From: Blastobasis lacticolella
Lineage: Eukaryota > Arthropoda > Insecta > Lepidoptera > Blastobasidae
DNA: 64,000 nt
Direction of reading: 5' to 3'
NCBI GenBank assembly: GCA_905147135.1
Contig: LR990048.1
Span: 20,568,563-20,632,562 of the forward strand
Positions 33,160 through 45,094 of this stretch are shown here, in pieces. Each line of letters starts with the position of its first letter. Within the stretch, counting starts at the first letter, position 1. The notes below the pieces were generated by a model that ran no database searches, was not told where the DNA came from, and worked only from the letters and a program-made list of their open reading frames with translations. Made by a program: the position numbers and the translations under genes.

Positions 33160-34419
33160 CCACAAACTAATCGGACCCGGGTTGCCATTTTGAAATGTCA
33201 TATCAATGACAAGACTAGTAGTTTACTAGTTTGTAGTTCCGCTTAAAACCACGGCACGAAAGATGAAACGGTGTCTACACTTGTTAGCTCTCATCGCTGT
33301 CATGTCACTGGTCAAAATTTACCTTACAACTGTAATAACGATTGACTTTCGACAATTCACTTCCCCATATCTGGCCCATATTCTGTCTCCAACTCAACGC
33401 GGCCTAACTTGGTACTTGATGTTTTGACAGCTGACACGTTGCACTGTCAACAGAGATAAACAAGAGCCCTGTTTATCTGTCAGTTGATACAAAGCGAGCC
33501 GCTGCCGAGTCCCCGGGCCCGTTCTTTGATCCATCTCACTGCCCACCACAATGTCATGTAATTGTCAACTGTGAGAAGGATCGGTAAGCGAAAAGGGGTT
33601 TAATAGACAGCAATTACCGGTGAAAGTTATTTGGCCGTTTAAGGCCTTGAGTTTAAAGTTTGAGCTCTCTGATCTCGAATTGATTTCGACTTCCCTAATC
33701 CAGCTCGAGCGGGGTGAAAACCGGGCATTATTATGTCAAAGCTGTGATAGTGTAACTGGACACTGAACTTAAACTTTAGCCAATAATTATGTCGTCCATC
33801 GTACGTATTATCACAAGTCATCACAAATGTATAGTCTTATTGAGTCATCCGTGATGCGCCGGGGCGGCAGAGCGAAGGGCGCTAGCACCTAGGTCCCAGC
33901 CATTAGTTTTGACCTGCCACTACTTTAGGTAAGCGGTCCACGGTAAAGCGGATGGTACGCCGTTGGGTGAACACCGGCGAGCGTCTAGCGTAGGTTCCTT
34001 CTGTAGAACCGCATCCGATAGGTCTCGCGGAGTGACTCAACAATCATGTTGAATGCGGCGTACTTTTGATGGGTGTGATCTTGACGTGCAGGCAGGTTGT
34101 TCTCTAGACGTCCGCAAACGGTCCCTGCGCTTAGTTACGTTCCCCGTGGAGACGAACCGTTCCGCTGTGGTCAAAGGTCCTTGAGGGCCAGAATCTCTAG
34201 ATCTTGTATATTTTGTGGATTCAGTAGATATTTTTTTATATTTACCTACCATTGTCAGTTAGTAGAATAATTGCTCTAATGAAATATGTAATGAAATAAT
34301 TAGTTAACAGTGTATGGACGAAAATTTTCCGTCGGACTGTGTTTTGTTAACAAAAAATTACTTGACCTCGCACCCGGTTGTTTTCCACGAAAACATGCTC
34401 CACAATATATATACATAGA
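33160..34419. other. Unassigned sequence
   Basis: No gene or repeat recognised. Locally GC-rich at 33850-34030. Minus frame 34037-34252 has no motif. Confidence 0.45.
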
Positions 34420-34700
34420 GGTTCGTTATGTGCTTGTAGGAATGTAGCAGTTTTCTTAATTAGACTAGTCAGGTATTTAACCGCCTTCTTATCTGTTGGT
34501 AAGCGAAGATGCGGCCTAAGTTGGAGCATGCCTGCTTAGGAATAGCCTATTTGTAGCTCTAGCCTTGATTATAACGATCAGGGAACAGACTTACAGGCAA
34601 CGTATGCTATTCCATAGCCATAAAGGTTGAACCAAAGCGGCTCGTGCGGATAGCTGGAAGATCCAATAAGGATGAAGCTTTCGCCCGTATCGCGTTTCCC
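34420..34700 (-). pseudogene. LINE ORF2 C-terminal remnant
   Basis: The minus strand carries the same DNA as 45095-45395 (CTTCCAGCTATCCGCACGAG, AAGGTTGAACCAAAGCGG in plus reading) with a deletion around the RTAKEWN codons and frameshifts. It is the C-terminal WN-LP...DQYNL...R-NR tail of a LINE ORF2. Confidence 0.7.
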
Positions 34701-34759
34701 GGTGGCGGGAAAGGGCCGGCGGAGTTATTCGTATATGTACGTATATGTACTCGTATATT

Positions 34760-35016
34760 GACGACCTGAGTGGTTCAGTGGTCAACATGACGGTCTGCCA
34801 CGCAAGAGGTCCCAGGTTCGATTCCCGGCCGGGCAGAAATTAAAATGATGAATTTTAACTTCTGTTACGGGTCAGGGTGTTCTATTTATAATAAGTATGT
34901 ATTTAAAAGTATTTAAGTAGAATATTAGTTATCTAGCATAGTACAAGCTTTCTTTACTTTAGGGCTAGATGGCGCTGTGTGAATTTGTCCACGATTATTA
35001 TTATTATTATTATATA
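34760..35016 (+). mobile_element. SINE-B copy, full length
   Basis: The head TGGTTCAGTGGTCAACATG, GGTCTGCCACGCAAGAGGTC and GGTTCGATTCCCGGCC closely follows tRNA-Gly(GCC). The body ends GATGGCGCTGTGTGAATTTG followed by an ATT microsatellite. This is the best plus-strand copy outside the 3.85-kb duplication. Confidence 0.9.
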
Positions 35017-35967
35017 TAAATTCTGCCTATTCTAGTGTACAACCTACATCAGAGTAAAGTTTTGTGTAAAATCCATGCAGCTGCGCTTCCGTGAAATATA
35101 GACTTTTAACCATTATTCATCAGTCTACCTATCATTTTATATCATCACTAGTGGACCCGGCGCAACTTCGTTCGCGTACACCTACTTTACCCCTACCTAC
35201 TCTTTTTTTGCTTATAACCTTGAATAACTCTACCCATTGTTGAAAACCGTGAAGGTTTTTCGTGAAAAAGTAACAAAAATCCACCCAAACATATTTACAA
35301 ACTGTCGCGTTTATAATAATAGTATATTGAATTGTAGTGGTTCTAAAAATGTGATAGTTGCCGCTCCTTGTATATGTCTGTACATCGGCATCGCGTAGAC
35401 CCACTATTTAATTAGTTGATTTCGATGTGTGAGTGCAAATATTAATAACGACACTTCATCTGTGTGGGAGCGTCGACTGCTCCAATCGAACGACGCGTGC
35501 TCCTACGTTGAGTCTCACCGGCAACTGAATGACCAATTACGACGGCATGTATTGCGTCCATATTTTAAATTTGCGTTAATGCGATAGTGGGGCGGGTCAT
35601 TTCAGCTTATACGAGCTTCTATCAACATTGGGTTACAAAACACTTCAACACGATAGTCCGGGAAGGGTGTTAATAATGTAAATGTTTATCTGTGTCTCTG
35701 TCCGGGGCGTTATAGCCTCCGAATGGCAAAACAAGGCTTGAAGTCCGCAAATTGACTACAGCCTCGTTGAATTGCGATTGGATAGCAATCACAGCTCTAT
35801 GGCGGATTAACACGTTTTCGGTATTCAGCTACTGCTACTAATGGCAAGAGTAAATTGTAATTGGATCTCAATCGTAGCTCAATGGCAGCTTCACGTATTA
35901 GTCGAAAAAATATCGTGAGAAAACCTGTACAAGTATTTAAAATTGCAGCTTTCTGCATATTTATCAT
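35010..35967. repeat. 0.95-kb tandem duplication, unit 1
   Basis: Starts with TTATATATAAATTCTGCCTA and contains GCAGCTGCGCTTCCGTGAAA, a Helitron-type element, TCGACTGCTCCAATCGAACG and a SINE-A scrap near 35898-35927. All recur in order in 35968-37190, about 90% identical by eye. The function of the unit is unknown; no frame is conserved. Confidence 0.85.
35148..35330 (-). mobile_element. Helitron-type element in unit 1
   Basis: CTAG at 35148-35151 preceded by A, then TGGACCCGGCGCAACTTCG with a GCG...CGC hairpin, GTTGAAAACCGTGAAG in the body, and a right end TATATTGA. No transposase or helicase frame. Confidence 0.6.
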
Positions 35968-36106
35968 TATTATATATAAATTCAGCCTATTGTAGTGTAC
36001 AACATACATCAGAGTAAGTTTTGTGTAAAATCCATGCAGCTGCGCTTCCGTGAAATATAGACTTTTAACAATTATTCATCAGTCTACCTATCATTTTATA
36101 TCATTA

Positions 36107-36549
36107 CAAGTGGACCCGGCGCGACTTCGTTCGCGTACACCTATTTTACCCCTACCTACCCTTATTTGCTTATAACCCTACCTCTTGAATAACTCTACCC
36201 ATTGTTGAAAACCGTGAAGATTTTTCGTGAAAAAGTAACAAAAATCCACCCAAACATCTCATTTGTCCGTGTGGTGTCCGGCAGAGTAGAATAGCACCAA
36301 CCCCTTACACTCATGGGTGTCGTATAAGGCGACTAATGTTTTCGAGGTAAAAGATCAAGAGGGTCCGTAGTCTGGAAAATGGGCAGCAGCATTTTTCATT
36401 GGTATATTTAAACACTGCGATCTCCAACCCGCCTGCCAAGCGTGAAGATTATGGCAATGACCTCCCCTTTCGTGGGAGAGGCCCTAAGTCCTGCAGTGGA
36501 CTGTTACGGGCTGTGATGATGATCTCATTTGTAATAATAGTATAATCGA
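36107..36549 (-). mobile_element. Helitron-type element in unit 2, carrying a SINE
   Basis: Homolog of 35148-35330. The terminal CTAG is mutated to CAAG (36107-36110). Interrupted by SINE-D at 36267. Right end ATAATCGA followed by T. Confidence 0.6.
36267..36521 (+). mobile_element. SINE-D copy 2, 255 bp with exact 11-bp TSD
   Basis: ATCTCATTTGT at 36256-36266 and again at 36522-36532 define both ends; unit 1 of the tandem duplication lacks the insertion. It runs from CCGTGTGGTGTCCGGCAGAG to GGGCTGTGATGATGATG, and serves as the reference copy for the family. Confidence 0.95.
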
Positions 36550-37157
36550 TGGATGGTATAATGGTTCTAAAAATGTGATAGTTGCCCCTCCCTTTGTATG
36601 TCTGTACATCAAGTAGACTTGTAGAGCTTGTCTAAGTTGAAATGACGCGCCCCACTACTTAATTAGTTGATTTCGATGTGTGAGCGCAAATATTAATAAC
36701 GACACTTCATCTGTGTTGGAGCGTCGACTGCTCCAATCGAACGACGGGTGCTCCTACGTTGAGTCTCACCGACAACTGAATGACCAATTACAACGGCATT
36801 TGTATATGTATTGCGTCCTAAATTTGCTTGTGTGCGTTAATACGATAGTGGGGCGCGTCATTTCAGCTTAGACGAGCTTCTATCAACGTTGGGTTACAAA
36901 ACACTTCAACACGATAGTCCGGGAAGGATGTTAATAGTGTAAATGTTTATCTGTACCTCTGTCTGTGACATTATAGCCTCCGAATGGCAAAACAAGGCTT
37001 GAAGTCCGCAAATTTACTACAGCCTCGTTGAATTGCAATTGGATAGCAATCACAGCTCTATAGCCGCTTAACACGTTTTCGGTATTCAGCTACTGTTACT
37101 AATGGCAAGAGTGAATTGTAATTGGATCTCAATCGTAGCTCAATGGCAGCTTTACGT

Positions 37158-37360
37158 ATTAGTGGAACACTAACCGATGTGAGAAAATATCGTGAGAACA
37201 CCTGTACTTTCAGAGCATTAATATGTAGCTATGTTACAACTTCCCAAGTGCCCAGGATAAAGGAGGCAATTATCTGATCGCCAGATCCAGGATCATGGAC
37301 AAGGCGGACCATGGGCCCTCGCGCGCGAGATCACCGCCGATATTGACGCCAAGATGATTA
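37158..37360 (+). mobile_element. SINE-A fragment
   Basis: GGAACACTAACCGATG, AATATCGTGAGAAC, GATCCAGGATCATGG and TTGACGCCAAGATGATTA. The head is missing and the middle is rearranged. Confidence 0.75.
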
Positions 37361-37439
37361 TTTACTATTATGGAATGGGCTTGCCACAATCTCAACACAT
37401 GGTGGGCAGCGTCTTAGTATTGAATGCTGCTGTAATATA

Positions 37440-37633
37440 GCGTTCCGGCTCTGCCTGGCATTGTCGAGCACGGTTCGGTTGGCGAGGGATACGTTTATCT
37501 ACGGTCATAGGGGTCAGCGTGTCACTGTGTGTTTCCTTCCTACTTTCCTATCCCCCTCTTTTTTGACGATTGAAAGAGATATTTATTGTCCTAATCAATA
37601 AAGAAATTTTGAATTTTTGAATTTTGAATTTTG
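37440..37633 (+). mobile_element. Repeat E copy 2, retroposon 3' end
   Basis: CGTTCCGGCTCTGCCTGGCA to AATCAATAAAGAAATTTTG with a TTTTGAA tail, the reverse complement of 8051-8234. It may extend upstream of 37440. Confidence 0.75.
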
Positions 37634-39805
37634 CTGCCTATTTATTGACGTGAATTCGATAAACGTCTTCCTCGTCGTCCCAACGGACATTCCAGACAAA
37701 TTGTGTCACGAAAGATGTGCAGTTTTGGAAGGTTTTGAACCTAGGAGTTGATCCTAAAGTTTAAAAGCTAAGTTAGTTATATCGTTGTGAAGATCCATCC
37801 AGCGACAATATAAAAATATATGTTTGACCTTCCCCCCATCGCCCGCAATGACGTCATACACCGCAGAAGTTAGCACTGAAATTGAAATGTCGTATGGGTG
37901 CCGTTCAGTACAACTCTTGCTAGCATCAAAAGTTCTTTAACGTTGAATTTGAACGAAAAAAAAACTGAATGTAATAGATTAAAACATAAAGATAAAGAAA
38001 GGAATTATTAACATATTCAAAAATATCAGCACGTAGAAATGGAGAAACCGAAACTAAGATAAGAAAAATATAGTAAAAATTAAGGGACTTATTCCCGTTT
38101 GCGACCAACCAAAACCACTTTCAGATGCGGAGAGACAACGTCTTCAGCGTTAAAGAAAGAAACGAGCCCGAAATAAGGACACCAGTTCGAACCATGTTGG
38201 CGAAAATGCCGAGAGGCGAATCCGAAAGTCGACTTTTTCTACTGTGCAGCCATCCACATCGTCCAGCCCTCTTGAAACAGGTTCGAATGTAATTGCGATA
38301 AAGGAATCAAAATTAACAAAAAAATAGCCATAGTAACCTGACTTCTAAGCGACTTTTTTTTATCGACGGAGGTGCAAACTCATAAAGGTCCTAAAGAGCA
38401 TTAGGTGCCTAACCTTACAGGCTTACAGCTGTATTGGCTTGCAGCCTTACAGCTGTATAGTGGTATTAATAAAATCAGTGTTTTTTCTTCGTGTATTTAT
38501 TTATTTAATACCTAATGCACAAAATAGTTAAGCGTAAGTTTAAAAAAGAGTACTTAATGTAAGATACTGTTATTTAACCGCTCACATCCCAAGTATCCGC
38601 TAATCTATTATTATCAATTGTTCTCGCGACTCACTGATGTGTCGCCGGGACGTGACAGGTTAAACAAACTAAACATAATTATATATTTTTTACGTAGCTT
38701 CACTGTCTTCTTCTACGCTATCTATCACAATCGCGTTAATTTAGCCAATGTCAAGTGACTTATGAATTACCGTAAATCGTTCCTACTTTGCTCCAATTGA
38801 AAAATAAGTTTTATTTTTATAAATAGAGACACTTGCGAATTTGAGTCATTTAAAATATCTAATTTAGTTACATTTTTCTTCCTCTTGTAATACTAATATG
38901 ACAAATTGCCGGAATTCGAACCTGTTAAACATTTGCTGTCTAAAACGCTGAGCGTGTGTTTTCTATAGTTTACGTTTCAAATTCCTTTTTGAGAATTACT
39001 ACGATAATTTATACCTAAGGTCTCATTAGTTTCATTTAAAGTTGCATTTTTCTAAAGCCTAGATAATTGCCCAATAGCGCAAAGTAGACAGAAGTAACGT
39101 TTCTCATTGCTCAATAGATTCAATATAGGTAAATCACAAACAAAGATATGGTGGAGCAAAGTTCACCGTGTCATTGATACTACTTTCACATCAAACAAAT
39201 AAACTTCAAAAAATGTTTTACTTTGCTATAGATTAGGAGTGTTTCTTACCGCTCAAACCATTACCAGAGATACGTATTTCATAAATGTAAAATCTTAGTA
39301 TAATTAAAAATTCAGGCAACGTGGTACGGTTTCCACAATATCGCGATAGTAATTCTAGTGAAAGTTATGTAGCTTTTCTTTAGCCAGCCCGAAAGCACAC
39401 ATAGATGCTTTTAATAGCTTTCTTCAATCACTGCACAATTGACTGCAAAAATATTTGCTGCGCATTAAACCATCATTAACGTTAATCAAAACCTGAAATA
39501 CACAGAGAGAGACGAAATCTACAAAAACAAAACAAAAACCTAGCTTCACTTGATTGCGAATCCGAAAACGCGACAGAACCGAATATCAAACCGAATCGAC
39601 AGTGTCAAATATTGTGACAGTGTAAGAGTCTAACGTCAAATCACCCATAGTATTGGATCACTTCAATCACTACGTAGTCTTCGATTTCCTCCCTAAATTT
39701 GTGTAATTTATAATTAGATTAACTCGACGAACCTGCGCCTATTTTACGTGGGGTAAGAGTTCATGATTTCAGTAACACTTAGGCCGTTTGTTCATTTCTT
39801 GTTAG
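37634..39805. other. Unassigned, 2.2 kb
   Basis: Nothing recognised apart from a weak LINE-tail-like stretch at 38490-38570 (TTTATTTATTTAATACCTAA, CACAAAATAG). AT-rich, with only short frames. Confidence 0.45.
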
Positions 39806-39868
39806 ATGCTGCTTACCATCGGGCAGGCCGCAAGCTTGTTTACCACCTTAGTGGTATAAAAAAATGTA
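39806..39868 (+). mobile_element. LINE 3' tail fragment (family C)
   Basis: GCTGCTTACCATCGGGCAGG, CGCAAGCTTGTTTACCACC and TAGTGGTATAAAAAAATG: the last 60 bp of the family C tail. Confidence 0.75.
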
Positions 39869-41219
39869 CAAAAAATAACTTAACAGATTTAGATTTAATG
39901 AAATTAGGTGAAACGTAACATAGTTGCGAAATAACCTGCGGTGTAGCAAAACTTCGTACTATAGTTTTTTAGATCAATGGTTTTCGACGTATCGAAAATC
40001 GTACAAACAGATTTAGAGCCCGCGTAGGTAACCCGTTTGTCACAGCCACCGTCACCCAGAACAAAATGACGGCGAAGTAACGATGCATACATTATTATGA
40101 CCGCTTGTCTTTGCACGCCTGTCACCCTACAGAAAATAATTAATGTAATTTGCTGAAATAATCCCGTTCTCGTTGCCATCCCGGTGACGGCCGTGGTGGA
40201 CAAATAGCTTAGGTTCCTGTCAACTGTCCTCAAGGTCATTCAAGGGACCTTTTCACATAAATTACAATTATTGTGTCATTAACTTACATGCTAATCGTAT
40301 CTACTTATCTAAAGTACATTGTAAAGTTGTAAAAAGTAGTTTAGCAAAAAACATACCACTGAATAGGCCTATCAGCAGATAAATTTCCATAATTTACAAA
40401 GTCACTTCACACCTCAACCATAATTTTCACATGTCCTTTCTCTGTTTTAGCACGTAATTCAACCAAGTTGACCTACAAATAGAGTTGTCAAAGTGTTAAA
40501 AAAATCACTCAAAAACAAATGAACATTTTCACGCGGTTAAGCCAAATTCTTTATCCAATTAGCAAATGTTCGAGAACACACAACTCAATGTAAAATTTAA
40601 ACGAATTCAAACATCGAATCCACGGTCACTCGTAGTATGTCTGCCTTTTTCCAACTGACGTATGAACGATGCGGTTTTCCGATTTCACGTGCTACGGAGG
40701 CAGTGGGGGCAAAACACGCGCGCGTCTCCCGTCGTGCCTCGGAGCAAACTGGCGAATTTGAAATTCGAATGATAAGAGAGCGGGGTGGCCAGCTTAGGGA
40801 GGAATTTCCACATTTTCCCCCTCGTTTCTCATGCGGATCTGTTATGTTGCCGTGTAGTTTAATTTATGATTGAGCTACTTCGGTTTTAATTTTATTATTA
40901 TACCACAGAGAAAAAAATATAAGCAGTTACCGTAGCCTTTGGACGTTTGTATCAATGTCAACTGAGAGTTTGATCGTCGTTGTTTTATTTATAGGAAAAT
41001 AATTACTCGGTTAAGGTTCTCGATATCAAAGAGAAATGTTAGTTTCAATTGTGATATTATAAGCTTTCAATTAGTTAGTTGAATTGAAATGAAAACATGA
41101 TCTGGCTCGTTCTTCCATGTATCCCGAGATGATTTTTATCCCATCCATTCATATTATTAAAAGGAAAAGTTTTCAAGTTGATGTGTTCGGGGCGATCTCA
41201 TTCTTCCCCAGTGTCATAA
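39869..41219. other. Unassigned, with a GC-rich patch
   Basis: Minus frame 39904-40239 (111 codons) and plus frame 40637-40873 (78 codons, in a patch rich in CG dinucleotides at 40660-40850) have no recognised product. The GC patch could be a host promoter or 5' exon, but nothing shows it directly. Confidence 0.35.
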
Positions 41220-41430
41220 GGTATATTAACCCCCACGAAAAAAAGGGGGATGTTACAAGCGTGACGAGTGTATTTGTGACTCTGTGTGTCTGTTTGTGTG
41301 TGTGGAGGTGTGTGTTTGTTTGTGGCCTCCTAACTCCCGAACGAATCAGCTGATTTCGATGCGGTTTTCTTTTTTTCTAATTAAAAGGCAGTTTTATCGA
41401 GAAGGTTTTTAGATTTTTTTCAATAAAGAT
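41220..41430 (-). mobile_element. Repeat F copy (minus)
   Basis: TTAACCCCCACGAAAAAAAG at the left, a GTGTGTCTGTTTGTGTG tract, GCCTCCTAACTCCCGAACG and TTTCGATGCGGTTTTC: the reverse of the unit at 46536-46740 and 50361-50565. Confidence 0.65.
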
Positions 41431-42361
41431 TAGGCAGTTTAGAAAATATGTGAGTATATGTAAACTTAGTCCAGGGATTTCCCAGTTAAAGGTATATCCC
41501 GCAAAAATAACAGGCGAATGTTACCAGAGTCTGGATTTGAATTTGGGATAAAAGCACGGCCGACCGCTTGTGGGTAATATTCCCCAATTTATGGGAAGAT
41601 TCCAGGCGGCCGGGGCCCCGGCATCACTAATTCAGTGGCGGGCGACGCGCATGCGTCCGTCTGACATTTGAACCAACATTTATTTTTAGACATCCTGTAT
41701 AACGTCTAACATATCCTGCTGAATTGCAAAACCGCATAGGATTCCTGAGAACGTAAACCCAAAGTTACAGCCACCGCTCTTACCGCAGCAATAATATATT
41801 CTTCATTGCATTTTACACTTGGGTATACCCAAGTATGGAATGTAAGATCACCGAAAACATTCAGACCATGTTTTCCAGAGTCATTCAAAGAGAGAGAGTC
41901 AGTTAAAATGTGTGATAATAACCGCAATAGTTTAACTTTCAAGGGGTTCCTAATTGTTCATTTAAATAAGACTTTTTCTAATCGCTTTAGTCAAAGGAAT
42001 CGAAATAAACCAAACGATCCCAAATGCCTAACGATGCTCCAATGATGAAAATTTCTCTTCGGAAACGTTGTAATGAATTAAAATATAATCATAGTGGAGA
42101 AATGAATGTCGTGGGATAATCAGGAGTGTATTTAAACAAGACTGAATTAAAAATAGGAGCTACAAATGAAAAGCTTTACTGAAATTTTATATTATTCATA
42201 GGCTGGTTTATATTAACTGAATTCAAAAAAGTACGGTCGGCTTTTCATTTTATTTCTCTTTGCATTCGCTACTCGCTGTGTGTAAACGGAGAATTTAATG
42301 AGAAATTTAGGACAATACCTCTGTCAGACAGTATAATATACAAAGTAGACAGTACAATAGA
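41431..42361. other. Unassigned sequence
   Basis: No supported gene or repeat. GC-rich patch at 41600-41660. Confidence 0.4.
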
Positions 42362-42613
42362 CAGAGCAGAATAGCACCAACCCCTTACATGCCTGGATAT
42401 CGTACAAGGCGACTATTGTTTTCGAGGCAAAAGATAGGCAAGTAGTCCCCGTAGGCAGGAGATGGGTAGCAGCTTTTTCCATTGTTATACTCGTATTTAT
42501 AACACTGCGCTGTCCAACCTGCCTGCCAAGCGTGGAGACTATGGCAACAACCTTTCCTTTCGTGGGAGAGGCCATAAGTTCTGCAGTGGACTGTTATGGG
42601 CTGTGATGATGAT
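42362..42613 (+). mobile_element. SINE-D copy 3
   Basis: AGAATAGCACCAACCCCTTA through GTGGACTGTTATGGGCTGTG and a GATGAT tail. The first 15 bp of the family are missing and no clear target duplication is visible. Confidence 0.85.
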
Positions 42614-42897
42614 TAGAACAATAATATGTTAGTGAATATTGAATAGACAGAAAACAACAGTGGTAATAATACAAAATATTCGAATTTCGTGATTGTTCAT
42701 TTTGACGACGAAATTACACAAGTACTGGATTAAATGTAAACTTTTGCTCGCATGCATACTTAAGAACTAAAGCATTTGCCTTTTTAGTTGCACTAGACTT
42801 TCCTACAGACTGGAATATTATGAACAAAAAATAAATCCTTACGATGTCGTGCTCTAAACAACTCTCTCGAATTCTATGACTCGTAACTCGTGATAAC

Positions 42898-43110
42898 TGT
42901 AAATATTTTTTATACTCCGCTATAACAAATGAGCAGACAGTCCAAAGGATGGTAAGCGGTAACTGCCGCCCATGACATCTACCATTCACACATTTAGGTT
43001 GCAGGCCACAAAAATGAAGAGCCGCAGGTGCGTTGTCACTGTGAGGACTAAGATGCCACACACCTGTAATTGCGCTGGCTTTCAATGCAAGCATTGTTGC
43101 ATGAGTCCGA
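42898..43110 (-). mobile_element. LINE 3' fragment (family G)
   Basis: TTTTATACTCCGCTATAACA, GATGGTAAGCGGTAACTGCC, CATTTAGGTTGCAGGCCAC and TTCAATGCAAGCATTGTTGC, the reverse of 15760-16012. Confidence 0.7.
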
Positions 43111-43321
43111 GTGAGAGTCCGTTCGTAATAATTTTACTCCTCACTCACGACAACCAGCAACAGTCCACGACAACCTTAAGTTTTCTCCACATTTGTGCAG
43201 GGTTTCGCCGTACCCTCTTCGTCGCTACGCTTGGCAGGCAGGTTGGGGATCGCATAGTTTTTAGTCATTTCTTAATATTTTATAATGTAAAGCTGGTCTG
43301 TCTCAATAACTTAAAAAATTA

Positions 43322-43780
43322 ATCACATCTTGACATTAATGTCCCGGTTGCTCTCGTGCACGAGAGCCCGGAGTCCTCCTTCACCATAATCCAGGATATG
43401 GCAGATCAGATCATTACAGTGGAGCGACCCCCGTGACCCTGCGACTAAGGGAACCTACCAGATTGGATCATAGTTACCACATTCAGACGCCTGAATGCGC
43501 AGGGGGCCTATTTACGCGTTTTCGACATTCGAATTCAACATTTTCGTTAAACCAAATCTCTATTAAATAGTTACTGATATTACTCTTGTAGGCAAAAAAC
43601 TTTTTTTCAACGATCTTCGCCAATCCTTTATTGTCGGAGGTCGATTTCAGTTACGTTTTAATGGGAGATATTTGGGTAAAGAAAATGTCGAGATGTCACC
43701 GTGCGATTATAGGTTTCATCACGATGTTTTCCAGAGCATCGGTTGGTGTTCAACTAATGTACATAACTCAGAAAAGAGGC
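43322..43780 (-). mobile_element. SINE-A copy, interrupted
   Basis: The 3' part 43322-43502 (CATCTTGACATTAATGTCCC, ATATGGCAGATCAGATCATT) and the 5' body part 43712-43778 (GTTTCATCACGATGTTTTCC) are separated by about 210 bp of unrelated AT-rich DNA. The tRNA head is missing. Confidence 0.75.
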
Positions 43781-44059
43781 CTTTATACATTGCGATAGAT
43801 GTTGTAATATTTAAGTGTATAATTATGTATGTATTTATTGATATATTATATAAAAATTAGTCATATTCATATGTATTTTATAATTATTCATTAATTGTGG
43901 GCGTCGTATCTACATTTCTTAGCTAAACATTTCCTTTCTGTAGGCCTGCTGGAAGAAATTTCTTTTAGAAATAAGTAGTGCCTGTTATGTCAGTTATATC
44001 TATGTTATATCTCTGTATTTCTTTATTGTGTGCAATAAATAGTTAAATAAATAAATAGA

Positions 44060-44126
44060 TGATTCTAACCCGGTGCCGGTCGATTGCGAGTCCGATACCA
44101 TTACCACTAGACCACCGACGGTAATG
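44060..44126 (-). mobile_element. tRNA-like SINE head
   Basis: The minus strand reads GTCGGTGGTCTAGTGGTAAT, ATCGGACTCGCAATCGACCG and GGGTTAGAATC, resembling A box, anticodon arm and a mutated B box. No acceptor-stem pairing, so not called as a tRNA gene. Confidence 0.45.
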
Positions 44127-44155
44127 ACCTCTGTCCCACTATCGAATTCACTTCG

Positions 44156-44440
44156 GTGAGAAGAATTCACCTTGTTCCATCGTGCCCTTTTTATTATCGA
44201 ACAACGAGGGGGACAAAAGATCGTCATCCATTTATGATAGACGTCTCACCATCTCGTACTAAGCGTTTTGCATCCACTTTTCTTATGCGCACTGCAAAGG
44301 ACTGGAACTCTCTGCCTGAGTCATTGCTCCCCGATAAGTATAACCTTAGGGTCTTCAAATCAAGAGTGAATAGGTATCTTCTAGGCGCTCATGCTACATC
44401 TTCGACCTCATCGTCGCTTTCCATCAGGTGACTTGAGGTC
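44156..44440 (+). pseudogene. LINE ORF2 C-terminal remnant
   Basis: Open plus frame 44156-44431 (91 codons) reads [20 protein letters not shown], then [18 protein letters not shown] to a stop. This is the C-terminal tail shared by I/Jockey/CR1-type insect LINE ORF2 proteins, after the reverse transcriptase. Intact in frame but 5'-truncated. A different subfamily from the minus-strand tail at 45161. Confidence 0.8.
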
Positions 44441-44499
44441 AAATGCAAGCCAATTGCTAATTTTAAAAAACAATGTTTTTTAATTAAGAAAAGCTCAAA

Positions 44500-44582
44500 A
44501 CCATATCCATTAAATTGTACTTCAAATAGGGAATACCGCATCCAAATCGGTCTATCTGTTCAGGCGTAGCGATAAACTTATA
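44500..44582 (+). mobile_element. Repeat F fragment
   Basis: ATACCGCATCCAAATCGGTC and AACTTATAACA are words of the plus-strand F unit. Confidence 0.5.
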
Positions 44583-44584
44583 AC

Positions 44585-44735
44585 AGTTCTTCAAGAAAGG
44601 TGTAAAAGGTTTTTACGGGGTCAGCAACGCGTGGGTGATGCCCCTGGTATTGCAAACGTCCATAGGCTGCGGTGACTGCTTACCATCAGGCAGGCCGTAA
44701 GCTTGTTTGCCACCTTGGTGATATAAAAAAAACCC
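44585..44735 (+). mobile_element. LINE 3' end (family C)
   Basis: TTCTTCAAGAAAGGTGTAAA, GTCAGCAACGCGTGGGTGAT, TACCATCAGGCAGGCCGTAA, GCTTGTTTGCCACC and an A run; collinear with 17600-17760. Confidence 0.85.
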
Positions 44736-45094
44736 TTTAAACCCCCCGGGAATTAAAAAAAGGTGAGTCAGGATTTTAGCTTGTAGCCTCTGCCTACGCC
44801 TGTGGGACACGAGCGGATAGGTATAATATACGTATGTTAAAACAAGCTTAGAGGGCTTCCTGCTATGAAATAAATACACTTTACCGAAATGAAATCTGAA
44901 CAAATTTTAATCAACATCTCAGTCAGAAAGGGGATCCCGCAGCCCTATTATTAACGCTCTTCCGATGCCAGATGCCAAACATGTCTCGGTTCTCAAACCT
45001 ATTTCGCAACCATTCTTCTCAGTGGAAACCAGGCCGGCTAGCACAATTGTTCCCGGGACACAGCTCTCATCACGAGAGAACGTTTGTTTCCTTC
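44736..45094. other. Unassigned sequence
   Basis: No supported feature. Confidence 0.35.

Larger units (their letters stand above)
35968..37190. repeat. 0.95-kb tandem duplication, unit 2
   Basis: Second copy, lengthened by a 255-bp SINE-D insertion at 36267-36521 and by more SINE-A sequence at its right end. Sequence otherwise tracks unit 1 (CATCAGTCTACCTATC, CACGATAGTCCGGGAAGG, CCTCGTTGAATTGC). Confidence 0.85.

Noticed and set aside
34760..34840. tRNA-Gly gene
   Set aside because: The tRNA-like head lacks the paired acceptor stem and runs straight into the SINE-B body shared with seven other copies.
39904..40239. 111-residue minus-strand protein
   Set aside because: No recognisable family, no ordered motif; kept only as an unassigned frame.
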